In this document: in pieces, positions 15,868 to 25,003 of the stretch | How the letters are laid out: each line of letters opens with the position of its first letter | Numbering within the stretch: the stretch's first letter is position 1 | Assembly (NCBI GenBank): GCA_020636495.1 | Contig: JACJXQ010000008.1 | Span: forward strand, 620,001 to 684,000 | Reading direction: 5' to 3' | DNA length: 64,000 bases | Source of the DNA: Chitinophagales bacterium | GTDB lineage: Bacteria > Bacteroidota > Bacteroidia > Chitinophagales > Chitinophagaceae | The notes under the pieces: model-generated | What the model was told of the DNA's origin: nothing | What the model saw: the letters and a program-made list of their open reading frames with translations, nothing else | Databases searched by the model: none | Position numbers and translations under genes: made by a program

Positions 15868-17001
15868 ATGCGCATAGCTTTCGACGCCAAACGGGCTTTT
15901 CTCAACAACACAGGACTGGGGCAATACAGCCGCAACCTGCTCAGCGCCCTGTTTGCCGGCTATCCGCAACACCAATACCACCTCATGACCCCCAAGATGG
16001 GTACGCTGTTTCAGCCACAGCAGGGGGGCAATATACAGGTGCATACCCCGCAGGGGCTGTACAAGGCCGTTCCTGCCCTGTGGCGCAGCAATGGTGTCCG
16101 CCACGACCTGCAGCGCCTTCGTGTAGATCTGTATCATGGCCTCAGCCACGAGCTGCCGGTAGGCCTGCAGCGCACGGGCATCCGCACCGTCGTCACCATG
16201 CACGACCTGATATTCGAGCGTTACCCCAAACAATACAAGCCCATCGATGTGGCCGTGTACCGGAAGAAATTCCGCTACGCCGCCGCTCATGCCGATGTGG
16301 TCATAGCCATCAGTCACCAGACCAAATCCGACCTTATGTCGTACTACAACGTACCTGAGAACAAAATAAAGGTCTGCTACCAGAGCTGTAACCCGGGTTT
16401 TGCACAACCAGTTAGCGAGGAGGCACAAAAGCAGGCGCGCGAGAAATACGGCCTGCCGCAGCAATACCTGCTCAGCGTGGGTAGCGTCATAGAGCGCAAA
16501 AACCTGCTGAACGTCTGCGCCGCTTTGCACAGCCTCAAGGACAGGCTGGACATTCCGCTGGCAGTAATAGGCACGGGTGGCGATTATATGAAGCAGGTAA
16601 AGGAATATATAACCACCCACGGCCTGCAGGACAAGGTCCTCTTCCTGAGCGAAAGGCCGGGAGGCGTGTCAGGGGCAGATATGCCGGCTATCTATCATGG
16701 GGCGCACGCTATGCTCTATCCCTCCGTTTTCGAAGGCTTCGGCATTCCCGTTCTGGAAGCATTGTGGAGCAGCCTGCCGGTCATCACATCCAATGTCTCC
16801 TGCATGCCCGAGACGGGAGGAGACGCCGCCCGCTATATCGATCCGCAGAGTGTAGAGGATATGGCACAGGCAATATATGATGTAAGCACCAGCACTGCAC
16901 TGAGGGATGACATGATAGCCAAAGGATTGGTGCACGCACAAAACTTCACGCCCGAAGTTTGCGCCTCAGCCGTTATGGATGTATACCGTTCTTTGGTTTG
17001 A
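15868..17001 (+). CDS. Group 4 glycosyltransferase
   Basis: A 377-residue GT-B enzyme. The N-terminal half (FDAKRAFLNNTGLGQYSRNL, HDLIFERYP) binds acceptor. The C-terminal half has the GT4 donor-binding signatures LLSVGSVIERKNLLN at about residue 200 and PSVFEGFGIPVLEA, with the E-x7-E motif, at about 288-301. It transfers a nucleotide-activated sugar, probably in surface polysaccharide synthesis; donor and acceptor cannot be assigned. It is more GC-rich than the tandem-repeat locus before it and stands alone, tail to tail with the next gene. Confidence 0.9.
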   Translation: MRIAFDAKRAFLNNTGLGQYSRNLLSALFAGYPQHQYHLMTPKMGTLFQPQQGGNIQVHTPQGLYKAVPALWRSNGVRHDLQRLRVDLYHGLSHELPVGLQRTGIRTVVTMHDLIFERYPKQYKPIDVAVYRKKFRYAAAHADVVIAISHQTKSDLMSYYNVPENKIKVCYQSCNPGFAQPVSEEAQKQAREKYGLPQQYLLSVGSVIERKNLLNVCAALHSLKDRLDIPLAVIGTGGDYMKQVKEYITTHGLQDKVLFLSERPGGVSGADMPAIYHGAHAMLYPSVFEGFGIPVLEALWSSLPVITSNVSCMPETGGDAARYIDPQSVEDMAQAIYDVSTSTALRDDMIAKGLVHAQNFTPEVCASAVMDVYRSLV

Positions 17002-17003
17002 TG

Positions 17004-17537
17004 TTATTTGTCGGCGGTAAACTGTGGGGATACCGCTGCTGGTATTACCAGTTTAGAACTCAGGTTGGGGAATAGCTGGCGCATCTGGGCCAGGTTGCGT
17101 TCCGCTACATCAAGGAAGTACCAGGTCTTACCCTTGTCCGGCGACAGGCCTATGAGTGAAGTTGTGGCTTTTATTTTGCCTTCAGGCAGGCGGTATTCCA
17201 TATATTGGGGTAGTACGCATTGCCACTCGCCGTTGGTGTCCAGCATATTCTCGGGCATGTTGGGCCACACAGCCGTCAGCAGGTTGCCCGATTCTTCCAG
17301 TTCTTTGATCTGTTCGGCCACTTGTATGGTCATACCGGCACGGCCACCCTTCACATTCTCCAGCACGCGGGGATGTATAAATGCGGCATAGTCATCGTAG
17401 CGTTTGTTCACCATAGCTTCGTCCATGCTTTTTGCCGCCAGGAATGCTGACTTTTTTGCTGCCGACACATCACCTATCTGTGCCTGGGTTGCAAAACATA
17501 TTGCTAATGCGCATGCTATCAGTGAAGTTCTTTTCAT
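17004..17537 (-). CDS. Exported protein of unknown function
   Basis: I prefer the ATG at 17537 (177 residues, signal peptide MKRTSLIACALAICFATQAQ) over the one seven codons upstream. The mature part contains MVNKRYDDYAAFIHPRVLE, resembling the first helices of NTF2-like domains, and the later segment KTWYFLDVAERNLAQMRQLF. An NTF2-like periplasmic fold is plausible but not proved. The gene is monocistronic: the VOC gene upstream on the same strand has its own terminator at 17643-17673. Confidence 0.75.
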   Translation of the reverse strand: MKRTSLIACALAICFATQAQIGDVSAAKKSAFLAAKSMDEAMVNKRYDDYAAFIHPRVLENVKGGRAGMTIQVAEQIKELEESGNLLTAVWPNMPENMLDTNGEWQCVLPQYMEYRLPEGKIKATTSLIGLSPDKGKTWYFLDVAERNLAQMRQLFPNLSSKLVIPAAVSPQFTADK

Positions 17538-17642
17538 ATTGTATCCCGGATTTTTCAAAGGGTAAATATAGCCAAACAGCAGTTATTTTATGGCTTAGGG
17601 CTTGTTAAAATAACTTGTTTAACCGCAGGTGAATAAAATAAA

Positions 17643-17673
17643 AAAGGGAGTAACCTGTCGGCGCGCTCCCTTT
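17643..17673 (-). terminator. Terminator of the VOC gene
   Basis: 8-bp stem (AAAGGGAG arms, 17643-17650 with 17666-17673), followed on the minus strand by a TTTTTTATTTTATT tract. Confidence 0.8.
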
Positions 17674-17696
17674 ATAAACGATGCTTGTTCCTGGTA

Positions 17697-18083
17697 TCAG
17701 TTGCCTGAATGCAGTGCCATTTTATTGCCCTCGCTATCAATGAAAAAGGCCATGTAACCGATATCATCGCTTATTTTGGTGCGGGGCATAGCTATCTGTC
17801 CACCTGCATTCTCAATACGATCAAGGACGTTTTGCATGCCGGCTTCGTTTGCGTTCAGGTACACAATACTTCCGTCATGTGATGGTTTGTGCATGGCGCT
17901 TTGTGCCAGTCCGCCACCTACTTTGCCGCTTGTGGGCTCAACAGGGAACATGACCATTTGCATGCCCATCATGTCTACCACTTCGCCCATGTCTATGCCG
18001 AAGATGGTCTCATAAAATGTTTTTGCACGGTTGATATCTGTTGCCGGAATTTCAAACCAGTTAAGAGCGTTTGCATTTTGCAT
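17697..18083 (-). CDS. VOC family (glyoxalase/bleomycin-resistance fold) protein
   Basis: A 128-residue single-domain protein of the vicinal oxygen chelate superfamily: two beta-alpha-beta-beta-beta modules, beginning NWFEIPATDINRAKTFYETI and ending DIGYMAFFIDSEGNKMALHS. Members bind a metal and act on small molecules as glyoxalases, dioxygenases or drug-binding proteins; the substrate is unknown. It is cytoplasmic, with no signal peptide, and has its own terminator. Confidence 0.9.
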   Translation of the reverse strand: MQNANALNWFEIPATDINRAKTFYETIFGIDMGEVVDMMGMQMVMFPVEPTSGKVGGGLAQSAMHKPSHDGSIVYLNANEAGMQNVLDRIENAGGQIAMPRTKISDDIGYMAFFIDSEGNKMALHSGN

Positions 18084-18408
18084 ATGAATAAGTTTTTAGT
18101 ATATCAAATGTAAGGCTCGTAATGCAATGGTATTATTACCAAATCTTAAAAAACTGACATTTTAAGTATTGTTAGGAATTTGATTATAGAAGTGGAGGTG
18201 TCCTGAACACTGCAAAACTTCAGATTAAATACGTTTAATTTTATAATTAATTGTAAATTAAAATCAATTGTCGCAAATGGCTACAGGTATTAAATATTTT
18301 AACTTCCGATAAGTTTTTATTGCGTAAGGTGGCTTGTAAAGCATCTATGCTCGGTAATAAAAACCTCGAACGAAAATCTATTAAATCAAATTATTAATAG
18401 CTGTTAAA
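18084..18408. other. AT-rich intergenic region upstream of the first Ig-like gene
   Basis: About 325 bases between divergent genes. It should hold promoters for the VOC gene and the T9SS Ig-like gene, but I find no consensus TTTG-N19/20-TAnnTTTG pair. No ORF, hairpin terminator or RNA gene is evident. Confidence 0.5.
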
Positions 18409-20106
18409 ATGTTTGTTATAAAAAAATTAATACGCTTTTCGCTGGCATTAGCATTGGTAATATTTGCATTACCCGGTAGTTATGCTCAGACAATGATTCA
18501 ACTGCCCCCTCACTCAAGTGTGTATAACGGTAGTATAAGAGGGTTCTGGTTTACGGCCCCTGTAGATTTTGTGATAACGGGTTTACGTGTACCTTCAGAT
18601 GCGGGATCAGGGTTGCAATATATACAGGTGTTTCGTATCAATGATAATACTCCTGTAGTTTATTCAACCACGTCCACCAACTTTACATCGCTGGGTATAG
18701 TATATGGGGCAACAAATGGTGTGATACAAACTGTGAACATACCTATACATGCAGGTGAAAAAATAGGTGTTGTAGGCCAGGCTGGAACTTCAAATTCGTA
18801 TGGCAATGGTACTGCGGTTTCTGCATCCATAATGGGTAATTCTATCACATTGGCCAGGATTGGCTATCAGGGCAATATGAGTACATCGGGCATACCTAAT
18901 TACTGGACAGAGCCGGCAAGTACCAGTATAAGTCGTGTTGAGGTGTATTACGAGACTTGTCATACAGCTATTACTTCGAGTCCTAATCCTGTAACGATAT
19001 GTGAGAACCAACAGGCAAAATTTAACGCAAGCGCAACTGATGTGAGCACATACCAGTGGCAGGTAGATGAGGGCAGCGGTTTTGCGGACATAAGCAATGG
19101 TGCAAACTACGAAGGCGTAACTACCAATTCATTAACGGTAAAGAACACACCATTCAGTTTTAATGGCAATAAATACCGTTGCCTGGCCATGAAGTCTACA
19201 TGTATAGATACGAGCCTTGACGCACAGCTAACAGTGAACGGGCTGGTTCATTTAGATCCGCTACCCGCCAAGGACACTACCTGTGTACATGCCTCGAAAG
19301 ACCTGGAAGTTAAAGGTACGGGTAGTCTTGTAAGTTATAAATGGCAGGTATATGTGAACGGAGGTTTTATAGATGTCCCCAATCAGTATCCTTATGTACA
19401 ATCAGGCAATAAACTGACCATATCTGATGTATTAGATACACTGGATGGCAGCCAGTTCAGGTGTGTGGTTACGGGTATATGCGACGTAGGTACATCAACT
19501 AACCTGACATTGACAGTTAATTCGATACCTACGGTAGCTATACCTCCCAAAGATGTACAGGCCAAGCAGGGAGAAAATATTGTATTCAGCGTACAGGCAT
19601 CGGGCAAGTATGCTACTTATCGCTGGCAGGTGGCCGGTCCTGACACCTTTGCCTTTATTAATGACGGCGGTATCTATTCGGGTGTAAAGACCAATATTCT
19701 CCATGTGTTGGGTGTCAGCCACGTTCAGGACGGTTTCCGGTTCCGTTGTATAGTAGGCACCAGTTCGGGTTGTATTACAGCGGGAGACACCAGTGAATTT
19801 GCGATGCTGAGTGTAGCGCCGGCAACATCTGTTAATTCTATAGGAGGTGACGAGTTGATGGTGTTGTATCCTAATCCAACAGGTAGTTCTGAGTTATATA
19901 TCAGGCTTAACGGAGCAGCCAATACTGCGAATATGAAGTACAAAGTGATAGACAAGACGGGCAGGACTGTATTGGTAGGTAATATAGAGAACCAGGGTAG
20001 CCGCACAGGTGTGGATGTAAGCAGGTTGCCTGCAGGAATATATATGGTAGAGTTATTGGATGAGGGTAATCAGCAAGTGGCACGTTCAAGGTTTACCAAG
20101 TTGTAA
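18409..20106 (+). CDS. T9SS-secreted protein with three Ig-like domains, copy 1
   Basis: A 565-residue protein: signal peptide (about residues 1-26), an N-terminal beta domain to about 180 with RGFWFTAPVDFVITGLRVPS, then three Ig-like domains (about 182-275, 277-375 and 380-470), each with paired cysteines and the YQWQV or YKWQV pattern, and a C-terminal type A T9SS sorting domain from about 485 (VLYPNPTGSSELYI, then LPAGIYMVELLD). It is exported by the T9SS and probably anchored on the cell surface. The next gene is a near copy. Ligand or adhesion target unknown. Confidence 0.88.
   Translation: MFVIKKLIRFSLALALVIFALPGSYAQTMIQLPPHSSVYNGSIRGFWFTAPVDFVITGLRVPSDAGSGLQYIQVFRINDNTPVVYSTTSTNFTSLGIVYGATNGVIQTVNIPIHAGEKIGVVGQAGTSNSYGNGTAVSASIMGNSITLARIGYQGNMSTSGIPNYWTEPASTSISRVEVYYETCHTAITSSPNPVTICENQQAKFNASATDVSTYQWQVDEGSGFADISNGANYEGVTTNSLTVKNTPFSFNGNKYRCLAMKSTCIDTSLDAQLTVNGLVHLDPLPAKDTTCVHASKDLEVKGTGSLVSYKWQVYVNGGFIDVPNQYPYVQSGNKLTISDVLDTLDGSQFRCVVTGICDVGTSTNLTLTVNSIPTVAIPPKDVQAKQGENIVFSVQASGKYATYRWQVAGPDTFAFINDGGIYSGVKTNILHVLGVSHVQDGFRFRCIVGTSSGCITAGDTSEFAMLSVAPATSVNSIGGDELMVLYPNPTGSSELYIRLNGAANTANMKYKVIDKTGRTVLVGNIENQGSRTGVDVSRLPAGIYMVELLDEGNQQVARSRFTKL
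18944..19776 (+). repeat. Near-identical segment, copy 1 (pairs with 20851-21683)
   Basis: About 830 bases encoding the three Ig-like domains recur almost unchanged 1,907 bases downstream. The segment from 19276 to 19776 appears identical; a cluster of about ten substitutions lies at 19199-19275. Flanking regions are clearly more diverged, especially the N-terminal domain. Confidence 0.9.
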
Positions 20107-20137
20107 TGATGAAATAGTAAAATAAAACATATTATTT

Positions 20138-20163
20138 AAAGGGGCATGATATCATGCCCCTTT
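20138..20163 (+). terminator. Terminator of Ig-like gene copy 1
   Basis: Perfect palindrome with 13-base arms (AAAGGGGCATGAT), followed by more T. It could act on both strands. Confidence 0.75.
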
Positions 20164-20321
20164 TTAATTTGATTAATATAAAATGAAGATTGTTTTAAAA
20201 CTACTCATATCGGGTTAAATGTAAATTAATCAAGATGGTGAAAATTTGAGACAATATGTAATGTGACTAAATTTCAACAGGTACGAAAATGTTATTTCAA
20301 TTTTATTAAAACTTGTTGATT

Positions 20322-22013
20322 ATGATACACAACAAATACACAAACTTGTTGCTTGTTGCATTTGCTACATTGTTGTCGTTACAGTATGGTAAGGCGCAAA
20401 CAATGATGGCTATACCCAGCCAATCATACACGTATTCAAGCGCAGTACGGGGTTATTGGTTTACCGCGCCTATTGATTTTATTATTACAGGATTGCGTGT
20501 ACCCTCGCAGGCCGGATCGGGATTACAGAGAATACAGGTGATAAGGATCAATGACAATACCCCTGTGTCATATCCTACAACTTCTTCAAATTTCACAACA
20601 CTGGCATTAATTTACAATGCCACCAATGGTGTGATACAAACAGTGAATATTCCAATAACTGCCGGGCAAAAAATAGCGATATTAGGTACAGCGGGAACCG
20701 TGAACTCATATGGTGACCCGACAACTGTTACTTCCAGTATATCCGGTCATAATGTTACATTAAAAAGAATGGGTTACCAGGGTAACATGCCGTCATCAGG
20801 TATTCCTAATTACTGGACAGAACCCAGTGGTTATATCAGTCGCGTTGAAATGTATTACGAGACTTGTCATACAGCTATTACTTCGAGTCCTAATCCTGTA
20901 ACGATATGTGAGAACCAACAGGCAAAATTTAACGCAAGCGCAACTGATGTGAGCACATACCAGTGGCAGGTAGATGAGGGCAGCGGTTTTGCGGACATAA
21001 GCAATGGTGCAAACTACGAAGGCGTAACTACCAATTCATTAACGGTAAAGAACACACCATTCAGTTTTAATGGCAATAAATACCGTTGCCTGGCCATGAA
21101 GTCTACGTGTATAGATACGAGCCTTGACGCCCAGCTTACAGTGAATGGCCTGGTTCATTTAGATCCATTGCCTGTAAAAGACACTACCTGTGTACATGCC
21201 TCGAAAGACCTGGAAGTTAAAGGTACGGGTAGTCTTGTAAGTTATAAATGGCAGGTATATGTGAACGGAGGTTTTATAGATGTCCCCAATCAGTATCCTT
21301 ATGTACAATCAGGCAATAAACTGACCATATCTGATGTATTAGATACACTGGATGGCAGCCAGTTCAGGTGTGTGGTTACGGGTATATGCGACGTAGGTAC
21401 ATCAACTAACCTGACATTGACAGTTAATTCGATACCTACGGTAGCTATACCTCCCAAAGATGTACAGGCCAAGCAGGGAGAAAATATTGTATTCAGCGTA
21501 CAGGCATCGGGCAAGTATGCTACTTATCGCTGGCAGGTGGCCGGTCCTGACACCTTTGCCTTTATTAATGACGGCGGTATCTATTCGGGTGTAAAGACCA
21601 ATATTCTCCATGTGTTGGGTGTCAGCCACGTTCAGGACGGTTTCCGGTTCCGTTGTATAGTAGGCACCAGTTCGGGTTGTATTACACCGGGAGATACCAG
21701 CGAATTTGCAACATTGAGTGTAGCGCCGGCAACATCTGTTAATTCTATAGGCGGCGATGAGGTTATGGTTTTGTATCCTAATCCAACAGGTAGTTCGGAG
21801 TTGTACATCAGGCTTAACAGCACAGCCAATACTGCGAATATGAAGTACAAAGTGATAGACAAGACAGGCAGTACAGTATTGATAGGTAATATAGAGAACC
21901 AGGGTAGCCGCACAGGTGTGGATGTAAGCAGGTTGCCTGCAGGAATATATATGGTAGAGTTATTGGATGAGGGTAATCAGCAAGTGGCACGTTCAAGATT
22001 TACCAAGTTGTAA
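20322..22013 (+). CDS. T9SS-secreted protein with three Ig-like domains, copy 2
   Basis: I take ATG 20322 (563 residues, MIHNKYTNLLLVAFATLLSL); a TTG three codons earlier is unlikely. The domain order is the same as in copy 1: signal peptide, N-terminal beta domain, three Ig-like domains, T9SS type A sorting domain (IYMVELLDEGNQQ near the end). The Ig and C-terminal parts are nearly identical to copy 1, whereas the N-terminal domain differs at roughly a third of positions. This suggests that the two proteins share scaffold and anchoring but differ in the part farthest from the anchor. Each gene has its own terminator. Confidence 0.88.
   Translation: MIHNKYTNLLLVAFATLLSLQYGKAQTMMAIPSQSYTYSSAVRGYWFTAPIDFIITGLRVPSQAGSGLQRIQVIRINDNTPVSYPTTSSNFTTLALIYNATNGVIQTVNIPITAGQKIAILGTAGTVNSYGDPTTVTSSISGHNVTLKRMGYQGNMPSSGIPNYWTEPSGYISRVEMYYETCHTAITSSPNPVTICENQQAKFNASATDVSTYQWQVDEGSGFADISNGANYEGVTTNSLTVKNTPFSFNGNKYRCLAMKSTCIDTSLDAQLTVNGLVHLDPLPVKDTTCVHASKDLEVKGTGSLVSYKWQVYVNGGFIDVPNQYPYVQSGNKLTISDVLDTLDGSQFRCVVTGICDVGTSTNLTLTVNSIPTVAIPPKDVQAKQGENIVFSVQASGKYATYRWQVAGPDTFAFINDGGIYSGVKTNILHVLGVSHVQDGFRFRCIVGTSSGCITPGDTSEFATLSVAPATSVNSIGGDEVMVLYPNPTGSSELYIRLNSTANTANMKYKVIDKTGSTVLIGNIENQGSRTGVDVSRLPAGIYMVELLDEGNQQVARSRFTKL
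20851..21683 (+). repeat. Near-identical segment, copy 2 (pairs with 18944-19776)
   Basis: Second copy of the segment encoding the Ig-like domains, offset 1,907 bases. See the entry at 18944-19776 for the distribution of differences. Confidence 0.9.
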
Positions 22014-22038
22014 TAGCATTAATCATCATCTTAAAATA

Positions 22039-22068
22039 AAAAGGTCAGCTTACACAAGCTGACCTTTT
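22039..22068. terminator. Bidirectional terminator between converging genes
   Basis: Perfect 13-bp stem (22039-22051 with 22056-22068), ACAC loop, with A and T tracts on both sides. It serves the Ig-like gene on the plus strand and the MBL-fold gene on the minus strand. Confidence 0.85.
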
Positions 22069-22088
22069 ATTGTATAGCACTATTAATG

Positions 22089-23606
22089 TTAATTGAAAGC
22101 ATCCAGCACTTTCTTTGTTCCTTTCAGCAACTTATTATTTGACTCAGGTTTTATCAGGTCGTAATCAAACACATGTGGCGAGTTTTCAAGTGGCCATGTT
22201 TGTACTACCTGCTTCACATTGATCTTCATATCGTCAATAAACTCGACCAGCCCGCGCTCTTTTTTATCCAACGCACGCTCTTTCAGGTTCCATGTTTTTA
22301 TCAGGTCACCTTCAATGAGCAATTTTTCAGAAGGGATATAAGAAATGATATAATCATCGGTATGGTATGATTTCTTGTTCAGCAGAAATAGTTGGATCAC
22401 TCTTTCACCGGCCTTTATTTCCTGTTTGTTCAATGTTACGAATAGGAATTTAGGTGTGATGTATTTCTTTACTCTCACGTCCGGGGAAAATAAGTGCCTG
22501 TTACGTGCAATACCCTGGAAATAGCTTCTGTTCGCTTCTGTTGTAACTATGATGGCACCATCTTCCATAAAAGGCCTGATACCGCCGATATGTTCGGGGT
22601 GTTGGTGAGATACTACACAGTATTTAATTTCTTTGCCTGGATAGGCCCTTTTTATGTTGTCTATTAAAGTATAGCCAGCCTCATTAGTGCCCGGTGGTTC
22701 AAAAACAACAAGAAAATCTTTCATGTCGGCAATAACAGTCTTGCAGTTCCATTTGGCCATCGGCACAAGGTACAACCACTCGCCAATGTCTTTCTGGCTA
22801 AGTCTCATTGTGCCATAATCTACGCGAGGCAAAATCTCCCTGATATCAACAGATAAATTGTAAAGCACTGTACTATCCCTTGATATGACTATTTTGCCCG
22901 GTGCCTGGTAGCCATCCTGAACATCGTAGTTGCTATAAGTTATGGTACGGAAGTAGTCGCCTGAAACCGGGTCGTACATGGGTTGTTCTATTTTTTCAAG
23001 GTAATATGTTTTCGAATTAATATACAGGAAATAAGCATTGCCTGCTCTGTTGTTGTGGCGAATAATATGGTATTTGTCTTCGGAAGCAATGAAGCTATTG
23101 CGCGATGCATCTTTCAGCACAACCTGCAAAAGTAGGTTCGGGCTGAATATTAGCGACTGATACAAGTATGCTTCCCTGTCTTTATCGGATAACTTTAATA
23201 CCTCATTGGCCTCTGTCACATTAATATGTTCGTCATTGATATCATAAAATGAAGTAATGGTATTCTCACCGATGCGTGAGAAGGTATCTTTCCTCAAAAG
23301 TTGCTCTCCACCATGACTGAATGTAATTACACCGGACATCAGAAACTCGCGTGCAGCACCCATTTGCTCGGTCATAGCATCATGCATGTAGGTGCCGTGT
23401 ATGTACATTTTTAAATCACCTACTGTGTTATTATAATTCAACTCGGCATACACATCATTCAGCAGTGTCTGGGCACGCTCAATATTGTTGGTAATTGTAT
23501 TGCTTGTTTGTGCAAAAGGGCTGGTTACAGAGCTGAAAACCAGCGGAAAAAGAATGAGAAAAACGCGAAAATATCCCTTGAACATCGTTAAAGATAATAA
23601 AGACAT
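22089..23606 (-). CDS. Exported metallo-beta-lactamase-fold hydrolase
   Basis: A 505-residue protein with an N-terminal hydrophobic export segment; a start at 23585 would give a more usual signal peptide. Residues 40-260 are a poorly recognised beta-rich domain with YYLEKIEQPMYDPVSGDYFR. The C-terminal half is an MBL fold with HQHPEHIGG, the HxHxxH zinc motif in which the common Asp is Glu, and later LIEGDLI for another metal ligand. Substrate unknown. It stands alone, sharing a bidirectional terminator with the Ig-like gene. Confidence 0.83.
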   Translation of the reverse strand: MSLLSLTMFKGYFRVFLILFPLVFSSVTSPFAQTSNTITNNIERAQTLLNDVYAELNYNNTVGDLKMYIHGTYMHDAMTEQMGAAREFLMSGVITFSHGGEQLLRKDTFSRIGENTITSFYDINDEHINVTEANEVLKLSDKDREAYLYQSLIFSPNLLLQVVLKDASRNSFIASEDKYHIIRHNNRAGNAYFLYINSKTYYLEKIEQPMYDPVSGDYFRTITYSNYDVQDGYQAPGKIVISRDSTVLYNLSVDIREILPRVDYGTMRLSQKDIGEWLYLVPMAKWNCKTVIADMKDFLVVFEPPGTNEAGYTLIDNIKRAYPGKEIKYCVVSHQHPEHIGGIRPFMEDGAIIVTTEANRSYFQGIARNRHLFSPDVRVKKYITPKFLFVTLNKQEIKAGERVIQLFLLNKKSYHTDDYIISYIPSEKLLIEGDLIKTWNLKERALDKKERGLVEFIDDMKINVKQVVQTWPLENSPHVFDYDLIKPESNNKLLKGTKKVLDAFN

Positions 23607-23711
23607 AACAATGCGACAATAACCTGTAGCCTAAGATGTTGTGAAAAAACGGCAGGGATAACAGGTTGAAAGTTCCTTACTTTATATAATATTGATTATC
23701 AGAATGCTCTA

Positions 23712-24653
23712 TTATGCCAACAACTCGCAGGGTTTCATCCCTGTAGCTTTTTTGAATGCCGTGCTGAAATGGGAGATGCTGCTGAAGCCCAGAGAGTTGG
23801 CCACATCTGATACGGAGTAACCATCCTGCTGTAATAATATTTTAGCCTTTGATATACGTAACTCCTGTGTATATTCATGTATGGTTTTGCCTGTAAGTGC
23901 TTTGAATCCTTTTTTCAGGTAGCATTCGTTCATGGCAACCTTACGTGACAGTTCTTTTATAGTAAGAGGGCTGTCCAGGTTTTCACGGATCACCTTTTGA
24001 GCTTCTACAACTTTGTCCCGTTCAGTGTCATTGGCCAGGAAACGGCAGGCGGGCACCGGGCAAACCGTGAATGGAACTATGATACACTCCATGGCCCTGC
24101 GCAGCAGGTGTGTTGCCGTTTCAGTTTGCTGTAATATCCTGGTAAAGGCGCTGGGCTCTCCTGTGTTGAGTAGCTTGTCTAGCAAATTGGCAGTTTGAGT
24201 ACAGATGGCAAACTGCTGTTCAGTAACCCTGTCGAAACGGAAAGGTATATCTGACATCAAAGCTTCGAGCGGGTATTGTTCAAAGAATTCCGGTTTGAAT
24301 TCCATCCAGCAGATACGCCCGGTTTCTTGCTGATCATCTATCTGCAGGTAAAGTAATTGCACACAAAAACTTCCGTCTGCTATCGGGAACAGGTTAAGCC
24401 TGGCATGTTCTTCCGGCCAGGTGTTTTCAGGGTAACTTACCTCAATATATTCGGCATGAATATAGTTGTTTATTTGCAGGGGGATACGTTCCAGCACCTG
24501 GATCTGCTGACCCAGAATACGCTCGATAGGAGCTACCTGCTGTGCTTTAATTTTTATCGATACCCTTGCCACGAGTGCAAATGTAGGTATTTCTGCTATC
24601 TCAACGGGTTTAAGGGCTTCTTGTCGGGTATAAGCAGTATTTATAGGCAGCAT
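23712..24653 (-). CDS. AraC family transcriptional regulator
   Basis: A 313-residue DNA-binding protein. The C-terminal 100 residues form the two-helix-turn-helix AraC domain: LTIKELSRKVAMNECYLKKG for the first HTH, then SVSDVANSLGFSSISHFSTA for the second, ending in FKKATGMKPCELL. The N-terminal 200 residues, an effector or dimerisation part, match nothing I recognise and lack the usual cupin motifs. Target genes are not evident; it is divergent from the small membrane ORF at 24697. Confidence 0.9.
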   Translation of the reverse strand: MLPINTAYTRQEALKPVEIAEIPTFALVARVSIKIKAQQVAPIERILGQQIQVLERIPLQINNYIHAEYIEVSYPENTWPEEHARLNLFPIADGSFCVQLLYLQIDDQQETGRICWMEFKPEFFEQYPLEALMSDIPFRFDRVTEQQFAICTQTANLLDKLLNTGEPSAFTRILQQTETATHLLRRAMECIIVPFTVCPVPACRFLANDTERDKVVEAQKVIRENLDSPLTIKELSRKVAMNECYLKKGFKALTGKTIHEYTQELRISKAKILLQQDGYSVSDVANSLGFSSISHFSTAFKKATGMKPCELLA

Positions 24654-24696
24654 ATTCTGCCATGACTAATGGGTAGTCATACAGATTCCTGTATAT

Positions 24697-24960
24697 TTGA
24701 ACACATTGGAACTTGTTTTTGAAATATTATTCTCGCTGGTATTGGAGATAATTGTCAATACATTAGGGCGTTTTGCCGTGGAGATTCGCAATTTGTACTA
24801 TAAGCTAAAGTATCCAAACAAATACCTGAGAGCTGAAAAAATGACACAAAGGGATAGTGGCATTCCTACAGGAAGTAAAGTAGCTTCGTGGATATTTGTC
24901 ATTACTGTTATGCTATTGTTATTATTGCTATTCTACAAGTTAACAGGTTTTTTTGATTAA
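24697..24960 (+). CDS. Possible small membrane protein with a TTG start
   Basis: An 87-residue reading frame with hydrophobic segments at about residues 3-22 and 62-82, joined by a basic stretch (RNLYYKLKYPNKYLRAEK). There is no ATG before residue 49; the possible starts are TTG codons at 24697 or 24706. The first of these lies inside TATATTTG (24692-24699), a perfect -7 box, so translation would have to begin at 24706 or later. The composition looks like a real membrane protein, but I cannot confirm it. No family recognised. Confidence 0.42.
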   Translation: MNTLELVFEILFSLVLEIIVNTLGRFAVEIRNLYYKLKYPNKYLRAEKMTQRDSGIPTGSKVASWIFVITVMLLLLLLFYKLTGFFD

Positions 24961-25003
24961 GCCTTTTGGTTTCAGCCTATATTTGTCGCAGATTTTTTTA
25001 CCG

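Noticed and set aside
15775..16620. Long open frame on the minus strand, 281 codons
   Set aside because: It lies opposite the well-supported GT4 glycosyltransferase gene and its translation shows no domain; it is a shadow of GC-rich codon use.
18409..22013. Assembly duplication artefact for the two Ig-like genes
   Set aside because: The N-terminal coding regions, intergenic region and terminators differ clearly, so these are two real genes.
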